From: Providencia sp.
Lineage (GTDB): Bacteria; Pseudomonadota; Gammaproteobacteria; Enterobacterales; Enterobacteriaceae
Length of the DNA: 64,000 bases
Direction: 5' to 3'
Assembly: GCF_003533305.1 (NCBI RefSeq)
Contig: NZ_DOEH01000022.1
Span: 72,486 to 136,485 of the forward strand
Below the pieces are notes generated by a model. It had not been told where the DNA came from, did not search any database, and worked only from the letters and a program-made list of their open reading frames with translations. Shown here piece by piece: positions 55,484 to 63,939 of this stretch; the stretch's first letter is position 1, and each line of letters starts with the position of its first letter. The translations under genes were made by a program, and so were the position numbers.

Positions 55484-55500
55484 TGGCACGATAATTGCCT
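55484..55500 (+). promoter_or_regulatory. Sigma-54 promoter of the pxp-like operon
   Basis: TGGCACG-ATAA-TTGC (55484-55498) fits the -24/-12 consensus TGGCACG-N4-TTGCW at every core base. Transcription would start near 55510, about 110 bases before the first start codon. Confidence 0.8.
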
Positions 55501-55618
55501 AGTCTTATTGGGTTATTTGCTTAGGTTTATAGCTCGGAAAACTAGGTCAGTATTTAAAACACAACATCAATAAGCACACTAATAATTAAAAAAATAATCA
55601 AATTAGAGGGGTATGTAT

Positions 55619-56857
55619 ATGACAGCTCAAGAAAGTACCACCACCGCCGAGTATGTAAAAAAAAGACGTTCATCGCTAATAGGCGCAATCTTCTTGATGG
55701 CAACATCGGCAATTGGGCCTGGTTTTATCACGCAAACGGCAACGTTTACCGTGACATTGGGTGCGGCATTTGCTTTTGGTATTTTAGCTTCGATAGTGAT
55801 TGATTTCGTGGTACAGCAAAATATTTGGCGAATAGTGACCTTAACTAAGATGCATTCATCGGATATTGCGAATGCAACGATACCGGGAAGCGGGTATTTG
55901 TTAGCGGTTTTGGTCATTTTCGGTGGATTGATTTTCAATATCGGTAATATTGCTGGCGCAGGCTTAGGATTAAATGCCTTAGTCGGGCTTGATCCTAAAT
56001 GGGGTGGGTTGATTAGTGCATTGCTCGCTATCTATATATTTTCTTCTCGTAAGGCGAGCTCATTTATTGACAGACTTATTATTGGCTTAGGAATAGTCAT
56101 GATTGGTTTGACTTTATTTGTTGCTATCGCATCAAACCCACCTTTAGGAGAGGCGTTACGCCAAACTGTGCTACCTGATACTGTCGATTTTGCCATGATC
56201 ACAACCATTGTTGGTGGTACCGTTGGTGGTTACATCTGTTATGCAGGAGCACATCGTTTATTAGATAAAGGTGCTGTTGGTATTGAAAATATCAAGGCTG
56301 TTTCTAGTGCGGCGACTAAAGGCATTTTAGTTGTTGGTTTGATGCGCTATATATTATTTCTTGCCATCTTAGGCGTTGTGGCAAGCGGTGTGACTATTGA
56401 TATTTCAGGTAAAGCGGCTAATCCTGCATCACAAGCCTTCCAAGCGGCAGCGGGTAACTTCGGGTTACGTATTTTTGGCTTAATTTTATGGGCTGCGGCA
56501 CTCACGAGTGTTATTGGTGCGGCTTACACCTCCATGAGCTTTATTTCAGCATTTAAACAATCTATCACAGAAAGACAACGTAACGTTGCGACCATTATCT
56601 TCATTGCCATTTCATTAGTTATCTATTTATTGATGGGAACTGCACCTGCTGCGTTATTGGTTTTCGCCGGCGGCTTTAACGGTCTTATCCTACCGATTGG
56701 TCTAACTATCTTTGTTTACATTGGTTGGAAAAGAGCGGATTTAATGTCTGGATATCATTACCCGCGCTGGTTGCTGTGGTCTGGTGTTATAACCTGCGTA
56801 CTGACATGGTATATGGGCGTTATGTCCGTTGAAGCTATCTTCAATTACTTGAAATAA
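55619..56857 (+). CDS. NRAMP-family transporter (YcsG-like)
   Basis: A polytopic membrane protein of 412 residues with about 11 spans. It opens with RSSLIGAIFLMATSAIGPGF, the broken first helix of the NRAMP/APC fold. The DPGN metal-site motif of true MntH/NRAMP proteins is absent (SAIGPGF stands there instead), so a metal substrate is doubtful. B. subtilis YcsG, a relative, is encoded beside ycsF (pxpA) and kipIA (pxpBC). Uptake of 5-oxoproline or a related lactam is a reasonable inference but unproven. GAGGGG seven bases before 55619 decides this ATG over the one at 55613. Confidence 0.8.
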   Translation: MTAQESTTTAEYVKKRRSSLIGAIFLMATSAIGPGFITQTATFTVTLGAAFAFGILASIVIDFVVQQNIWRIVTLTKMHSSDIANATIPGSGYLLAVLVIFGGLIFNIGNIAGAGLGLNALVGLDPKWGGLISALLAIYIFSSRKASSFIDRLIIGLGIVMIGLTLFVAIASNPPLGEALRQTVLPDTVDFAMITTIVGGTVGGYICYAGAHRLLDKGAVGIENIKAVSSAATKGILVVGLMRYILFLAILGVVASGVTIDISGKAANPASQAFQAAAGNFGLRIFGLILWAAALTSVIGAAYTSMSFISAFKQSITERQRNVATIIFIAISLVIYLLMGTAPAALLVFAGGFNGLILPIGLTIFVYIGWKRADLMSGYHYPRWLLWSGVITCVLTWYMGVMSVEAIFNYLK

Positions 56858-56872
56858 TATCGAGGAATAATA

Positions 56873-57652
56873 ATGAAAAAAAGAATCGATTTAAACAGTG
56901 ACCTTGGAGAAAGCTTTGGTCAATGGCAAATGGGAAATGATGAGGCAATCCTACCTGTGGTCAGTAGCGCCAATATTGCTTGTGGTTTTCATGCAGGCTC
57001 TCCAGAGGGAATATTCAAAACATTGAAGGCGGCGAAAGAAAATGGGGTTGCCGTTGGTGCTCATGTTGGTTATCCCGACTTAGTGGGTTTTGGTCGCCGC
57101 AACATGGATATTGACTCGGGCGAATTAACCGCAGATGTAGTTTATCAAATTGGCGCGCTCAAAGGGCTAGCGGCAGCGGCTGGTACCCAAGTGCAATACG
57201 TCAAGCCGCATGGTGCGCTCTATAACACTATTGCTCACGATAAACGTCAAGCAATGGCAGTGATAAATGCAATTCTTGCTATCGACAATCAATTGATATT
57301 AGTGGCACTTGCCGGTTCACCATTAATTGATTGGGCGCGTGAACAAGGCCTCAAGGTTGTTGCTGAAGCTTTTGCGGATAGAGCCTATAACAGTGATGGA
57401 ACATTAGTATCCCGTAAACTTACTGGCGCAGTATTACACGATCCTAAACAGGTTGCACAGCGTATGCTGCAATTGGTCACTGAAGGGGGGGTTATGTCTA
57501 TTGACGGTAAATTTACGCCGATTGAAGCCGGGTCAATTTGTGTTCATGGGGATAGCCCTGGAGCCCTTGAAATGGCGCAACAAGTCCGTGCCATATTTGA
57601 AGCTCAAGGTATCGAAGTCTATGGTTTTGCGCATAAAGGGGATAATGAATGA
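56873..57652 (+). CDS. pxpA: 5-Oxoprolinase subunit A (LamB/YcsF family)
   Basis: PxpA, with PxpB and PxpC, hydrolyses 5-oxo-L-proline to glutamate using ATP in E. coli. This 259-residue homologue has the family N-terminus [20 protein letters not shown], the metal/active-site region [28 protein letters not shown], and KPHGALYN followed by [17 protein letters not shown]. An [10 protein letters not shown] segment closes the barrel. It begins 15 bases after the transporter and overlaps the next gene by 4 bases (ATGA). Confidence 0.94.
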   Translation: MKKRIDLNSDLGESFGQWQMGNDEAILPVVSSANIACGFHAGSPEGIFKTLKAAKENGVAVGAHVGYPDLVGFGRRNMDIDSGELTADVVYQIGALKGLAAAAGTQVQYVKPHGALYNTIAHDKRQAMAVINAILAIDNQLILVALAGSPLIDWAREQGLKVVAEAFADRAYNSDGTLVSRKLTGAVLHDPKQVAQRMLQLVTEGGVMSIDGKFTPIEAGSICVHGDSPGALEMAQQVRAIFEAQGIEVYGFAHKGDNE

Positions 57653-58455
57653 CTCAGTTAATGAAAGCCTCTAAACAGGCGATTGACGCTGCAAAATCAG
57701 CAAGAGAAGCGATACGTCATGGATTCGATAAGCCTACGGCAGGGTTAGCGCCGGGTATGACACAAGCGAACATGATTGCACTGCCGCGCGATTGGGCTTT
57801 TGATTTTTTACTTTATGCGCAACGTAACCCTAAAAGTTGTCCCGTTCTTGATGTCTGTGAAGCGGGGAGCTGGCAGACGGTATTAGCAGAAGGGGCTGAT
57901 CTGCGTACTGATATCCCGCGTTATCGCGTTTGGAATGATGGTCAATTGGTTGATGAAATTACTGATGCAACAGATATTTATCATCAACACCCTGATTTAG
58001 TTACATTTTTGATTGGTTGTAGTTTTACTTTTGAAACACCAATGATTGAAGCGGGTATTGATATTCGTCACATCACGGATAAATCGAATGTACCTATGTA
58101 CAAAACTAATCGTTTATGTCGTCCCGCGGGGCGATTGCAGGGTGAACTCGTGGTCTCAATGCGCCCCATCCCCGCAGATAGGGTCGCTGATGCTGTGAAT
58201 ATAACAGGCAGGTTTCCGGCGGTTCATGGAACGCCAGTACACATAGGTGCCCCAGAGTTGCTTGGTATTAACGATATTATGCAGCCAGATTTTGGCGATG
58301 CGGTTCGTATCGAGGAGGGTGAAATCCCTGTGTTTTGGGCTTGTGGTGTTACACCGCAAGCGGCTGTAATGAAGTCAGGCGTACCCTTTGCGCTTAGTCA
58401 TGCGCCCGGTTACATGTTCATTACTGATGTTCCCGACGCTGCTTACCATATATAG
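57649..58455 (+). CDS. DUF1445 family protein (YcsI-like putative hydro-lyase / D-glutamate cyclase-like)
   Basis: A 268-residue cytoplasmic protein of the DUF1445 family. Recognisable segments are [20 protein letters not shown] near residue 30, [18 protein letters not shown] near 120 and [20 protein letters not shown] near 175. [16 protein letters not shown] is at the end. The mammalian mitochondrial D-glutamate cyclase, which makes 5-oxo-D-proline from D-glutamate, contains a DUF1445 domain, and B. subtilis YcsI is encoded with ycsF and ycsG. A role in D-glutamate/5-oxoproline interconversion is therefore plausible but not shown for bacterial members. Confidence 0.85.
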   Translation: MTQLMKASKQAIDAAKSAREAIRHGFDKPTAGLAPGMTQANMIALPRDWAFDFLLYAQRNPKSCPVLDVCEAGSWQTVLAEGADLRTDIPRYRVWNDGQLVDEITDATDIYHQHPDLVTFLIGCSFTFETPMIEAGIDIRHITDKSNVPMYKTNRLCRPAGRLQGELVVSMRPIPADRVADAVNITGRFPAVHGTPVHIGAPELLGINDIMQPDFGDAVRIEEGEIPVFWACGVTPQAAVMKSGVPFALSHAPGYMFITDVPDAAYHI

Positions 58456-58464
58456 AGGTGCCAA

Positions 58465-60072
58465 TTGCGTTTTTTACCGGTCAATTTGAGTGCATTTATG
58501 GTCGAATTGCAAAGTCTTGAACAGACGATGGCATTGACTGATTCATTAAATAATATGCCAATTCAGGGAATTGAAGAGATAACCCCGGCAGCGAGAACGA
58601 TACTGGTTCGTTACAACCCAATAATTACCAAAATCAATGAATTGGTGCGTGAGATATCATTACGTGATGTTTCTAAAGTGGAGTTGAAAGTCAGTAAGTT
58701 AGTCACTATTCCCGTTGATTACCGCGGTGAAGATATTGCTGAGGTTGCGCAGTATTTAGGGATAACGATTGATGAAGTGATCCGACGCCATACTGAAAAT
58801 GAATACCAAGTTGCTTTCAGTGGTTTTGCGCCAGGATTTGGTTATATGGTATCTAAAGGGGCACAGTTAAATGTGCCAAGACGTCAATCGCCACGTGTTC
58901 GAATACCCGCAGGCTCAGTGGCTTTGGCGGGCGAATTCAGTAGTGTTTATCCACAAGCCAGTCCGGGTGGCTGGCAATTGATTGGTACCACAGATATTGC
59001 CGTATGGGATATTGATCGTGAGGAGCCTGCTCTACTGCAAGCAGGTTATCGAGTTAATTTTATCGATAAAGCACGAAGCAATGTGACATATAGCTTGCCG
59101 ATTAGTCAACCAATTAAGAATCGTAGTCAACAGATTGAAACTACTGATTTAACCGTATTAGCCGTGGGTTTACAGACCTTATTTCAAGATATGGGACGAA
59201 TTGGTCAGTCAGCACTCGGAATTTCTGAATCAGGGGCAATGGATAAACGCGCATTGCACAGCGCAAATCGCTTAGTGGGTAATTCGTCTGATAGTACCGC
59301 TTTAGAAATCACGCAAGGTGGCTTTAAAGCACGAGCAAACAGAGATTTGCTTGTTGCCATTACTGGTGCAACTTGTCCTATTCAAATTATGACGTCGGAA
59401 AACGAACATTATGAGGCGAAAACTTATCAGCCCATTGGCTTAGCGAAAGGGGATGTCATACATGTGGGGCGACCAAGCCAAGGTGTACGTAGCTATTTTG
59501 CTGTAAGGGGTGGTTTCAATGTCGCCACAGTTTTAGAAAGTTGCTCATTTGATACATTAGCCCAAGTTGGACCTGCTCCATTAGTTGTCGGGCAGTCGTT
59601 ATCTATCAAGGCAAATAATCAACAATCGGCAATATCATTGAATGAAACACCGGCTTTTGAGTATCCAACTTCAGAGGATGTGGTTGTTCTTGATGTAGTC
59701 TTAGGGCCGAGAACTGATTGGTTTACTCCGCAAGCGATTGAGTTACTCCGCAATCAGCTATGGCAAGTCACGGCAGCCTCTAACCGTATTGGCTTACGCC
59801 TTGCGGGAGATGTGCCATTTGAACGCGAAAAACAGCAAGAGTTACCTAGTGAAGGAACTTGCATTGGTGCGATTCAAGTGCCCGCCAATGGCCAACCTGT
59901 ATTGTTTTTAAATGACCATCCCTTAACGGGTGGATACCCAGTTATCGGGACAGTTTGTGAATACCATTTGGATTTAGCAGGGCAGCTGCCTGTCAATACC
60001 AAAATTAGGTTTAATCCACTTGGTGAATTTAAGCAATTTGAAGGGAGTCATGTTGAATATGAAAACAAATAA
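58465..60072 (+). CDS. Fused 5-oxoprolinase subunits B and C (KipI-KipA / AHS1-AHS2 fusion)
   Basis: A 535-residue fusion. Residues 1-215 match PxpB/KipI (AHS1 domain), with VAFSGFAPGFGYM and RQSPRVRIPAGSVALAGEFS. Residues 225-530 match PxpC/KipA (AHS2 domain), with GLQTLFQDMGRIGQSALGIS, SGAMDKRALHSANRLVGN and SYFAVRGGFNV. ASNRIGLRLAG and HPLTGGYPVIGTV complete it. In E. coli these are two genes. The same two domains form the carboxyltransferase half of urea carboxylase. Translation appears to start at TTG (58465) after AGAGGTG. The 3' end overlaps the next gene. Confidence 0.9.
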   Translation: MRFLPVNLSAFMVELQSLEQTMALTDSLNNMPIQGIEEITPAARTILVRYNPIITKINELVREISLRDVSKVELKVSKLVTIPVDYRGEDIAEVAQYLGITIDEVIRRHTENEYQVAFSGFAPGFGYMVSKGAQLNVPRRQSPRVRIPAGSVALAGEFSSVYPQASPGGWQLIGTTDIAVWDIDREEPALLQAGYRVNFIDKARSNVTYSLPISQPIKNRSQQIETTDLTVLAVGLQTLFQDMGRIGQSALGISESGAMDKRALHSANRLVGNSSDSTALEITQGGFKARANRDLLVAITGATCPIQIMTSENEHYEAKTYQPIGLAKGDVIHVGRPSQGVRSYFAVRGGFNVATVLESCSFDTLAQVGPAPLVVGQSLSIKANNQQSAISLNETPAFEYPTSEDVVVLDVVLGPRTDWFTPQAIELLRNQLWQVTAASNRIGLRLAGDVPFEREKQQELPSEGTCIGAIQVPANGQPVLFLNDHPLTGGYPVIGTVCEYHLDLAGQLPVNTKIRFNPLGEFKQFEGSHVEYENK

Positions 60073-61852
60073 TAACGCTAACCCATTAAATAAAGAAAAT
60101 ACTTCACATAAAGTATTGATAGCAAACCGTGGCGAAATTGCCGTCCGTATCATTCGCGCTTGTCGTGATTACGGTTTCGCTTCAATCGCTGTTTATGCCG
60201 ATAACGATATCGATGCTTTGCATGTAAAAATGGCCGATGAGGCGTTTGGCTTAGATGGCAGTGCACCAGCGCAAAGTTATTTAAACATCGAAAAACTGAT
60301 TGCGATTGCAAAGCGATCAGGGGCTACGATGGTGCACCCAGGTTATGGTTTTTTATCTGAGCGTGCTGAATTTGCGCGAGCAGTCGAAGAAGCCGGCTTA
60401 ATTTGGATAGGCCCAAGTGCTCAGTGTATTGATATTTTAGGTGACAAAGTTCAAGCGCGTCATATTGCGTTGCAAGTGGGAGCGCCTTTGGTGGTTGGTA
60501 CTAAAGATCCCGTTAAAGATGTTCGTGAAGTGGTGGAATTTGCTCATACTCATGGCTTGCCGATTGCAATTAAAGCGGCTTTTGGTGGTGGTGGTCGAGG
60601 TTTGAAGGTTGCATGGCAACTAAATGAAGTTGAAGAACTGTATCATTCTGCGGTGCGGGAAGCCACCGCTGCATTTGGTCGCGGGGAGTGTTTTTTAGAG
60701 CAATTTCTCCATAATCCGCGTCATATTGAAGCGCAAGTCATCGCCGATAAACAGGGTAATGTTGTGGTTGTGGGAACTCGGGATTGTTCATTACAGCGAC
60801 GAAATCAAAAGCTTGTTGAAGAGTCTCCGGCGCCTTTTTTATCTGATATGCTGCAACAGCAAATTATTAAGGCATCGACTGATATCTGCCGTAAAGCTGG
60901 CTATGTTGGTGCCGGTACGGTTGAATTTTTATTAAGCCAAGAAGGAACGTTATCTTTCTTGGAAGTGAATACCCGATTGCAAGTTGAGCATCCTGTTACC
61001 GAGGAAACGGCGAGTATTGACTTGGTTATTGAGCAGTTACGCATTGCTCAAGGCTTACCACTAAGTATCAAAGAAACACCACCGCCAAGAGGTCATGCTT
61101 TTGAGTTTCGTATCAATGCAGAGGATGCAGGAAATGGTTTTCTTCCTACTCCGGGGACCATTACGTTATTTGATGCGCCATCAGGTCCCGGCATTCGTAT
61201 TGATAGTGGTGTAGTAACCGGCTCGACTATTCCGGGTACTTTTGATTCATTGATGGCTAAACTCATTGTGGTGGGAAATACTCGGGAACAAGCAATTAAT
61301 CGTGCTCGACGTGCACTGGCTGAATTCACGATTGAAGGTGTGGCATCTGTATTACCTTTTCACCGCGCAGTCATGGAACATGCTGATTTTTGTGAGCAAT
61401 TTAAGGTGCATACACGCTGGATTGAAACTGAATTTAATACACCAATTTCACCGGCAAAACGACAAGTGCCAACATCGAGTGGTGAATTGATACGAACGTT
61501 TATTGAAATTGATGGAAAACGTTGTGAACTTGGTTTACCCGCACAATTATATTCTGGTTTTCTTACCAGCGGTTTATCTTCAACGAGTTTAGCTGAAAAT
61601 GGCTCAAGAAACACCAAAGCGAGCCAGCTTGTAGACAACAATCCAGATAGGGTCAATGCACCAATTTCAGGTATTTTATTTAATTGGCTCATTCCTCAAG
61701 GGGAAAAAGTCATTGAAGGTGATGTCATTGGTGTAATGGAAGCGATGAAAATGGAAGTTCAAGTATTAGCTCATCGCGCCGGAAAATTAACCTATAGTGC
61801 CAATAAAGGTGATTTTATTGAGGCGGATTGTAAAATTGCTGAAATTAATTAA
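60059..61852 (+). CDS. Biotin carboxylase with C-terminal biotinyl domain
   Basis: A 597-residue acyl-CoA/urea carboxylase alpha-type protein. The biotin carboxylase domain starts VLIANRGEIAVRIIRACRDY, with HPGYGFLSERAEFA, the ATP-grasp loop KAAFGGGGRGLKV and FLEVNTRLQVEHPVTEE. After a linker the biotinyl domain ends the protein, with acceptor Lys564 in VMEAMKMEVQ. No separate carboxyltransferase gene of the AccA/AccD or PccB kind is nearby. The upstream PxpB-PxpC fusion could be its carboxyltransferase partner, as in urea carboxylase. Start uncertain: 60050 and a TTG at 60053 are nearer the AAGGGAG element. Confidence 0.92.
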   Translation: MKTNNNANPLNKENTSHKVLIANRGEIAVRIIRACRDYGFASIAVYADNDIDALHVKMADEAFGLDGSAPAQSYLNIEKLIAIAKRSGATMVHPGYGFLSERAEFARAVEEAGLIWIGPSAQCIDILGDKVQARHIALQVGAPLVVGTKDPVKDVREVVEFAHTHGLPIAIKAAFGGGGRGLKVAWQLNEVEELYHSAVREATAAFGRGECFLEQFLHNPRHIEAQVIADKQGNVVVVGTRDCSLQRRNQKLVEESPAPFLSDMLQQQIIKASTDICRKAGYVGAGTVEFLLSQEGTLSFLEVNTRLQVEHPVTEETASIDLVIEQLRIAQGLPLSIKETPPPRGHAFEFRINAEDAGNGFLPTPGTITLFDAPSGPGIRIDSGVVTGSTIPGTFDSLMAKLIVVGNTREQAINRARRALAEFTIEGVASVLPFHRAVMEHADFCEQFKVHTRWIETEFNTPISPAKRQVPTSSGELIRTFIEIDGKRCELGLPAQLYSGFLTSGLSSTSLAENGSRNTKASQLVDNNPDRVNAPISGILFNWLIPQGEKVIEGDVIGVMEAMKMEVQVLAHRAGKLTYSANKGDFIEADCKIAEIN

Positions 61853-61877
61853 TAGTTGAAACTGATGTTGTTTTAAA

Positions 61878-61912
61878 TAAAGCGGTAATTCTAAAAGGTT
61901 ACCGTTTTAATT
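61878..61912 (+). terminator. Probable terminator of the pxp-like operon
   Basis: CGGTAA (61883-61888) pairs with TTACCG (61899-61904), extended by three weaker pairs, and is followed by TTTTAATTT, 26 bases after the last stop codon. Confidence 0.55.
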
Positions 61913-62054
61913 TACTTTGCTAGCAGATGTATGATTTTTGAACGCAAACCTTAAGGGTGATTTATGTATTATATTGATATAATAGAATAAATAGCCACTT
62001 CTTTAGGTGAAAGAAAGTTCTGGAAGGTTGGTTCATTAAATTTATAGGGAAAAC

Positions 62055-62324
62055 TTAGCGTGAATTACGGCTAGGTAAAGTCCGTAAAGGGGGATTAGGG
62101 GCAGGGACTGCATGTTTTTCAGAACTAACCACGTCTTCGCTATCTCGATAAACTTCACCACAGAGAAAAAAAAGATTTGGGCGTTTTGACTCAAGATAAG
62201 ATTTTCGACTGATACACTGTTGCTCAGTAAATAGGGTGTCAGTAACTGGTAGTGCATCACATGAGTCTGTTCCACAAGGGCTAACCCATAATGCCCAACC
62301 AACCAGTACCATATGTCCTGCCAT
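62055..62324 (-). CDS. Small Cys-containing hypothetical protein (DUF1482-like)
   Basis: An 89-codon gene with a good ribosome binding site (GGGAAGG eight bases before the ATG). The protein opens MAGHMVLVGWALWVSPCGTD, then has TEQQCISRKSYL and LFFLCGEVYRDSED, and ends in a Pro/Arg-rich tail. This pattern is a short hydrophobic N-terminus followed by two early Cys, a TExxC motif and a C-terminal CxEV. It resembles DUF1482-type small proteins often found in prophage regions, but I cannot confirm membership. A longer TTG-initiated frame (62042-62341) overlaps in another phase and lacks these signs. Confidence 0.5.
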   Translation of the reverse strand: MAGHMVLVGWALWVSPCGTDSCDALPVTDTLFTEQQCISRKSYLESKRPNLFFLCGEVYRDSEDVVSSEKHAVPAPNPPLRTLPSRNSR

Positions 62325-62727
62325 TTATGTTGCCTTCCCAATTGAGTCGTTATAAAAATTTTTCAAATTATGCGCTTTCAAATGAAGTAAATATTATTAA
62401 TACACTATCAGTTAAATCAAGCGTCAAATTCTAGCATTGGATTTAGTGAATGTATTCATCTGTAAGCCACTGAAAGGGACATTCACACTATTAAGCAAAT
62501 CTATAATTATTATTCTATACGATATGTAATAAAAATTATATTTATCAAAAATGAAAAATATTTTGCACTGGCAGGTACAAGTAAGATAGAACGATTTTTC
62601 GTGGTTGATCGCAAAAAAATAAAATAATTATCTGCAAATTGCTGTTTTAAGAGTTCAAGCCTGTCAATTTAAACAATTTTTATCTACGATGAATTTAACA
62701 TTAAGTATTAATAGAAGCAGGTATATG
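62325..62727. other. AT-rich intergenic region upstream of the DUF924 gene
   Basis: No gene is seen in these 403 bases, which lie between two divergent starts. I found no clear promoter or operator pattern beyond general AT-richness. Confidence 0.5.
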
Positions 62728-63270
62728 ATGAATACCATGGAAGAAGTGCTTTCATTTTGGTTTGAAGAATCAACGCCAAAGCAATGGTTTGAAAAAAGCA
62801 AAAAATTTGATTTAGCAATTGCTAAGCGATTTACACATGTTACTGAAAGAGCAGCTAAATGTGAGTTAGCTTATTGGCGAGTTTCTATTCGAGGACGTTT
62901 GGCTGAAATTATTGTTTTAGACCAATTTTCACGAAATTTATGGCGTGATACACCAAAGTCTTTTGCTCAAGACAGTATGGCATTGGCTTTGGCGCAAGAA
63001 GCGATTAAACAACATGATTTTAATTTGCTCACATTATCACAGCGTAAATTCATTTTAATGCCATTTATGCATTCAGAATCAAGCTTTATCCACTTACAAG
63101 CTGTCGAGTTATTTCGTATGTTAGGGGATGACAATACATTGGATTACGAAATGCGCCATAAGGCGATTATTGATAAGTTTGGTCGTTATCCGCACCGTAA
63201 TGAAATAGTAGGGCGGTCTTCAACTCCAGAAGAAATCACATTCTTAACACAACCTAATTCGTCATTTTAA
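62728..63270 (+). CDS. DUF924 family protein
   Basis: A 180-residue helical protein of the DUF924 family. The signature begins EEVLSFWFEESTPKQWFEKS, continues with RGRLAEIIVLDQFSRNLWRD, and has FILMPFMHSESSFIHLQAVE and DKFGRYPHRNEIVGRSSTPE. The fold is TPR-like by family knowledge; the molecular function is not established. An upstream ATG at 62689 is in frame, but AGCAGG before 62728 and conservation starting at MEEVLSFWF favour the later start. Single gene, convergent with dmsD. Confidence 0.85.
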   Translation: MNTMEEVLSFWFEESTPKQWFEKSKKFDLAIAKRFTHVTERAAKCELAYWRVSIRGRLAEIIVLDQFSRNLWRDTPKSFAQDSMALALAQEAIKQHDFNLLTLSQRKFILMPFMHSESSFIHLQAVELFRMLGDDNTLDYEMRHKAIIDKFGRYPHRNEIVGRSSTPEEITFLTQPNSSF

Positions 63271-63277
63271 GTTTGAA

Positions 63278-63319
63278 ATTTAATGAGTTTGTCGTTGAAC
63301 AGTTACAAACTCATTAAAT
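63278..63319. terminator. Convergent hairpin between the DUF924 gene and dmsD
   Basis: A perfect 15-bp inverted repeat, ATTTAATGAGTTTGT (63278-63292) with ACAAACTCATTAAAT (63305-63319), with a 12-base loop lies between the two convergent stop codons. It has no long T run, but its position suggests bidirectional termination. Confidence 0.65.
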
Positions 63320-63335
63320 GTTATCAAATTAGAAA

Positions 63336-63929
63336 TTAACGATATAATTCAGCTTTAATTGGAGTCAAATTAAGTTGCTGTTGAAGCGCTCTTAAATATT
63401 GTTCAGTGATTATGGCAAGGTTAGGGTAAAACGGCTGCTCAGTTTGGCTCTGTTGTACCAATTCTAAATAGCGATATGCCCAAGGTAGTAAGTGTTGTTC
63501 TAAAAGGACAATAATCGCCTCATCTTCACCTTTCTCTGCTAAGGCAGAGATTGCCATCAATATTAAACCAAATTGATCTTCTGGCTCACGAACGCCGGTT
63601 TCTGTGACTAACCCTTTAGTCATTAAAAATTGTCGGTAAGCTGCGGTTGACTCTCCCATGACAGTATTATCATGGGCCAAGTAAACAGAGCCCCAAGGCG
63701 GAGCAGGCATCGCGCCTTGACCTTCGAATAAAATAGAAAAATCGTAAGTAATATCACCAGTATTGATTTGTGAAAATGATGAACAAATTTGCTGTACTTG
63801 GTTGATATTTTCCCATGAATGTAATGATGACAATTCAGGTAAAACAGGCAGTAGGTTCTGAAATGTTTTTGTTTGTGGTGCGTAGTAGAAGCAGGCGCCG
63901 AGGATTCTGAGTAGTGTGGTGTCAATCAT
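63336..63929 (-). CDS. dmsD: DmsD-like Tat proofreading chaperone (TorD family)
   Basis: A cytoplasmic all-helical chaperone of 197 residues (E. coli DmsD 204) that binds the twin-arginine signal of DMSO reductase-type molybdoenzymes. Visible features are LRILGACFYYAP at the N-terminus, MPAPPWGSVYLAHDNTVMGE near residue 77 and the EPEDQFGLILM motif near residue 117. HLLPWAYRYLELV and QPFYPNLAIITEQYL complete it. The frame is open 20 codons upstream, into a palindromic repeat without homology. The start at 63929 has CGGA upstream. The dmsABC target genes may lie beyond the window. Confidence 0.85.
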   Translation of the reverse strand: MIDTTLLRILGACFYYAPQTKTFQNLLPVLPELSSLHSWENINQVQQICSSFSQINTGDITYDFSILFEGQGAMPAPPWGSVYLAHDNTVMGESTAAYRQFLMTKGLVTETGVREPEDQFGLILMAISALAEKGEDEAIIVLLEQHLLPWAYRYLELVQQSQTEQPFYPNLAIITEQYLRALQQQLNLTPIKAELYR

Positions 63930-63939
63930 GATATATCCG

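Noticed and set aside
62042..62341. 99-codon TTG-initiated frame
   Set aside because: It overlaps the 89-codon frame, whose ATG and ribosome binding site are much better.
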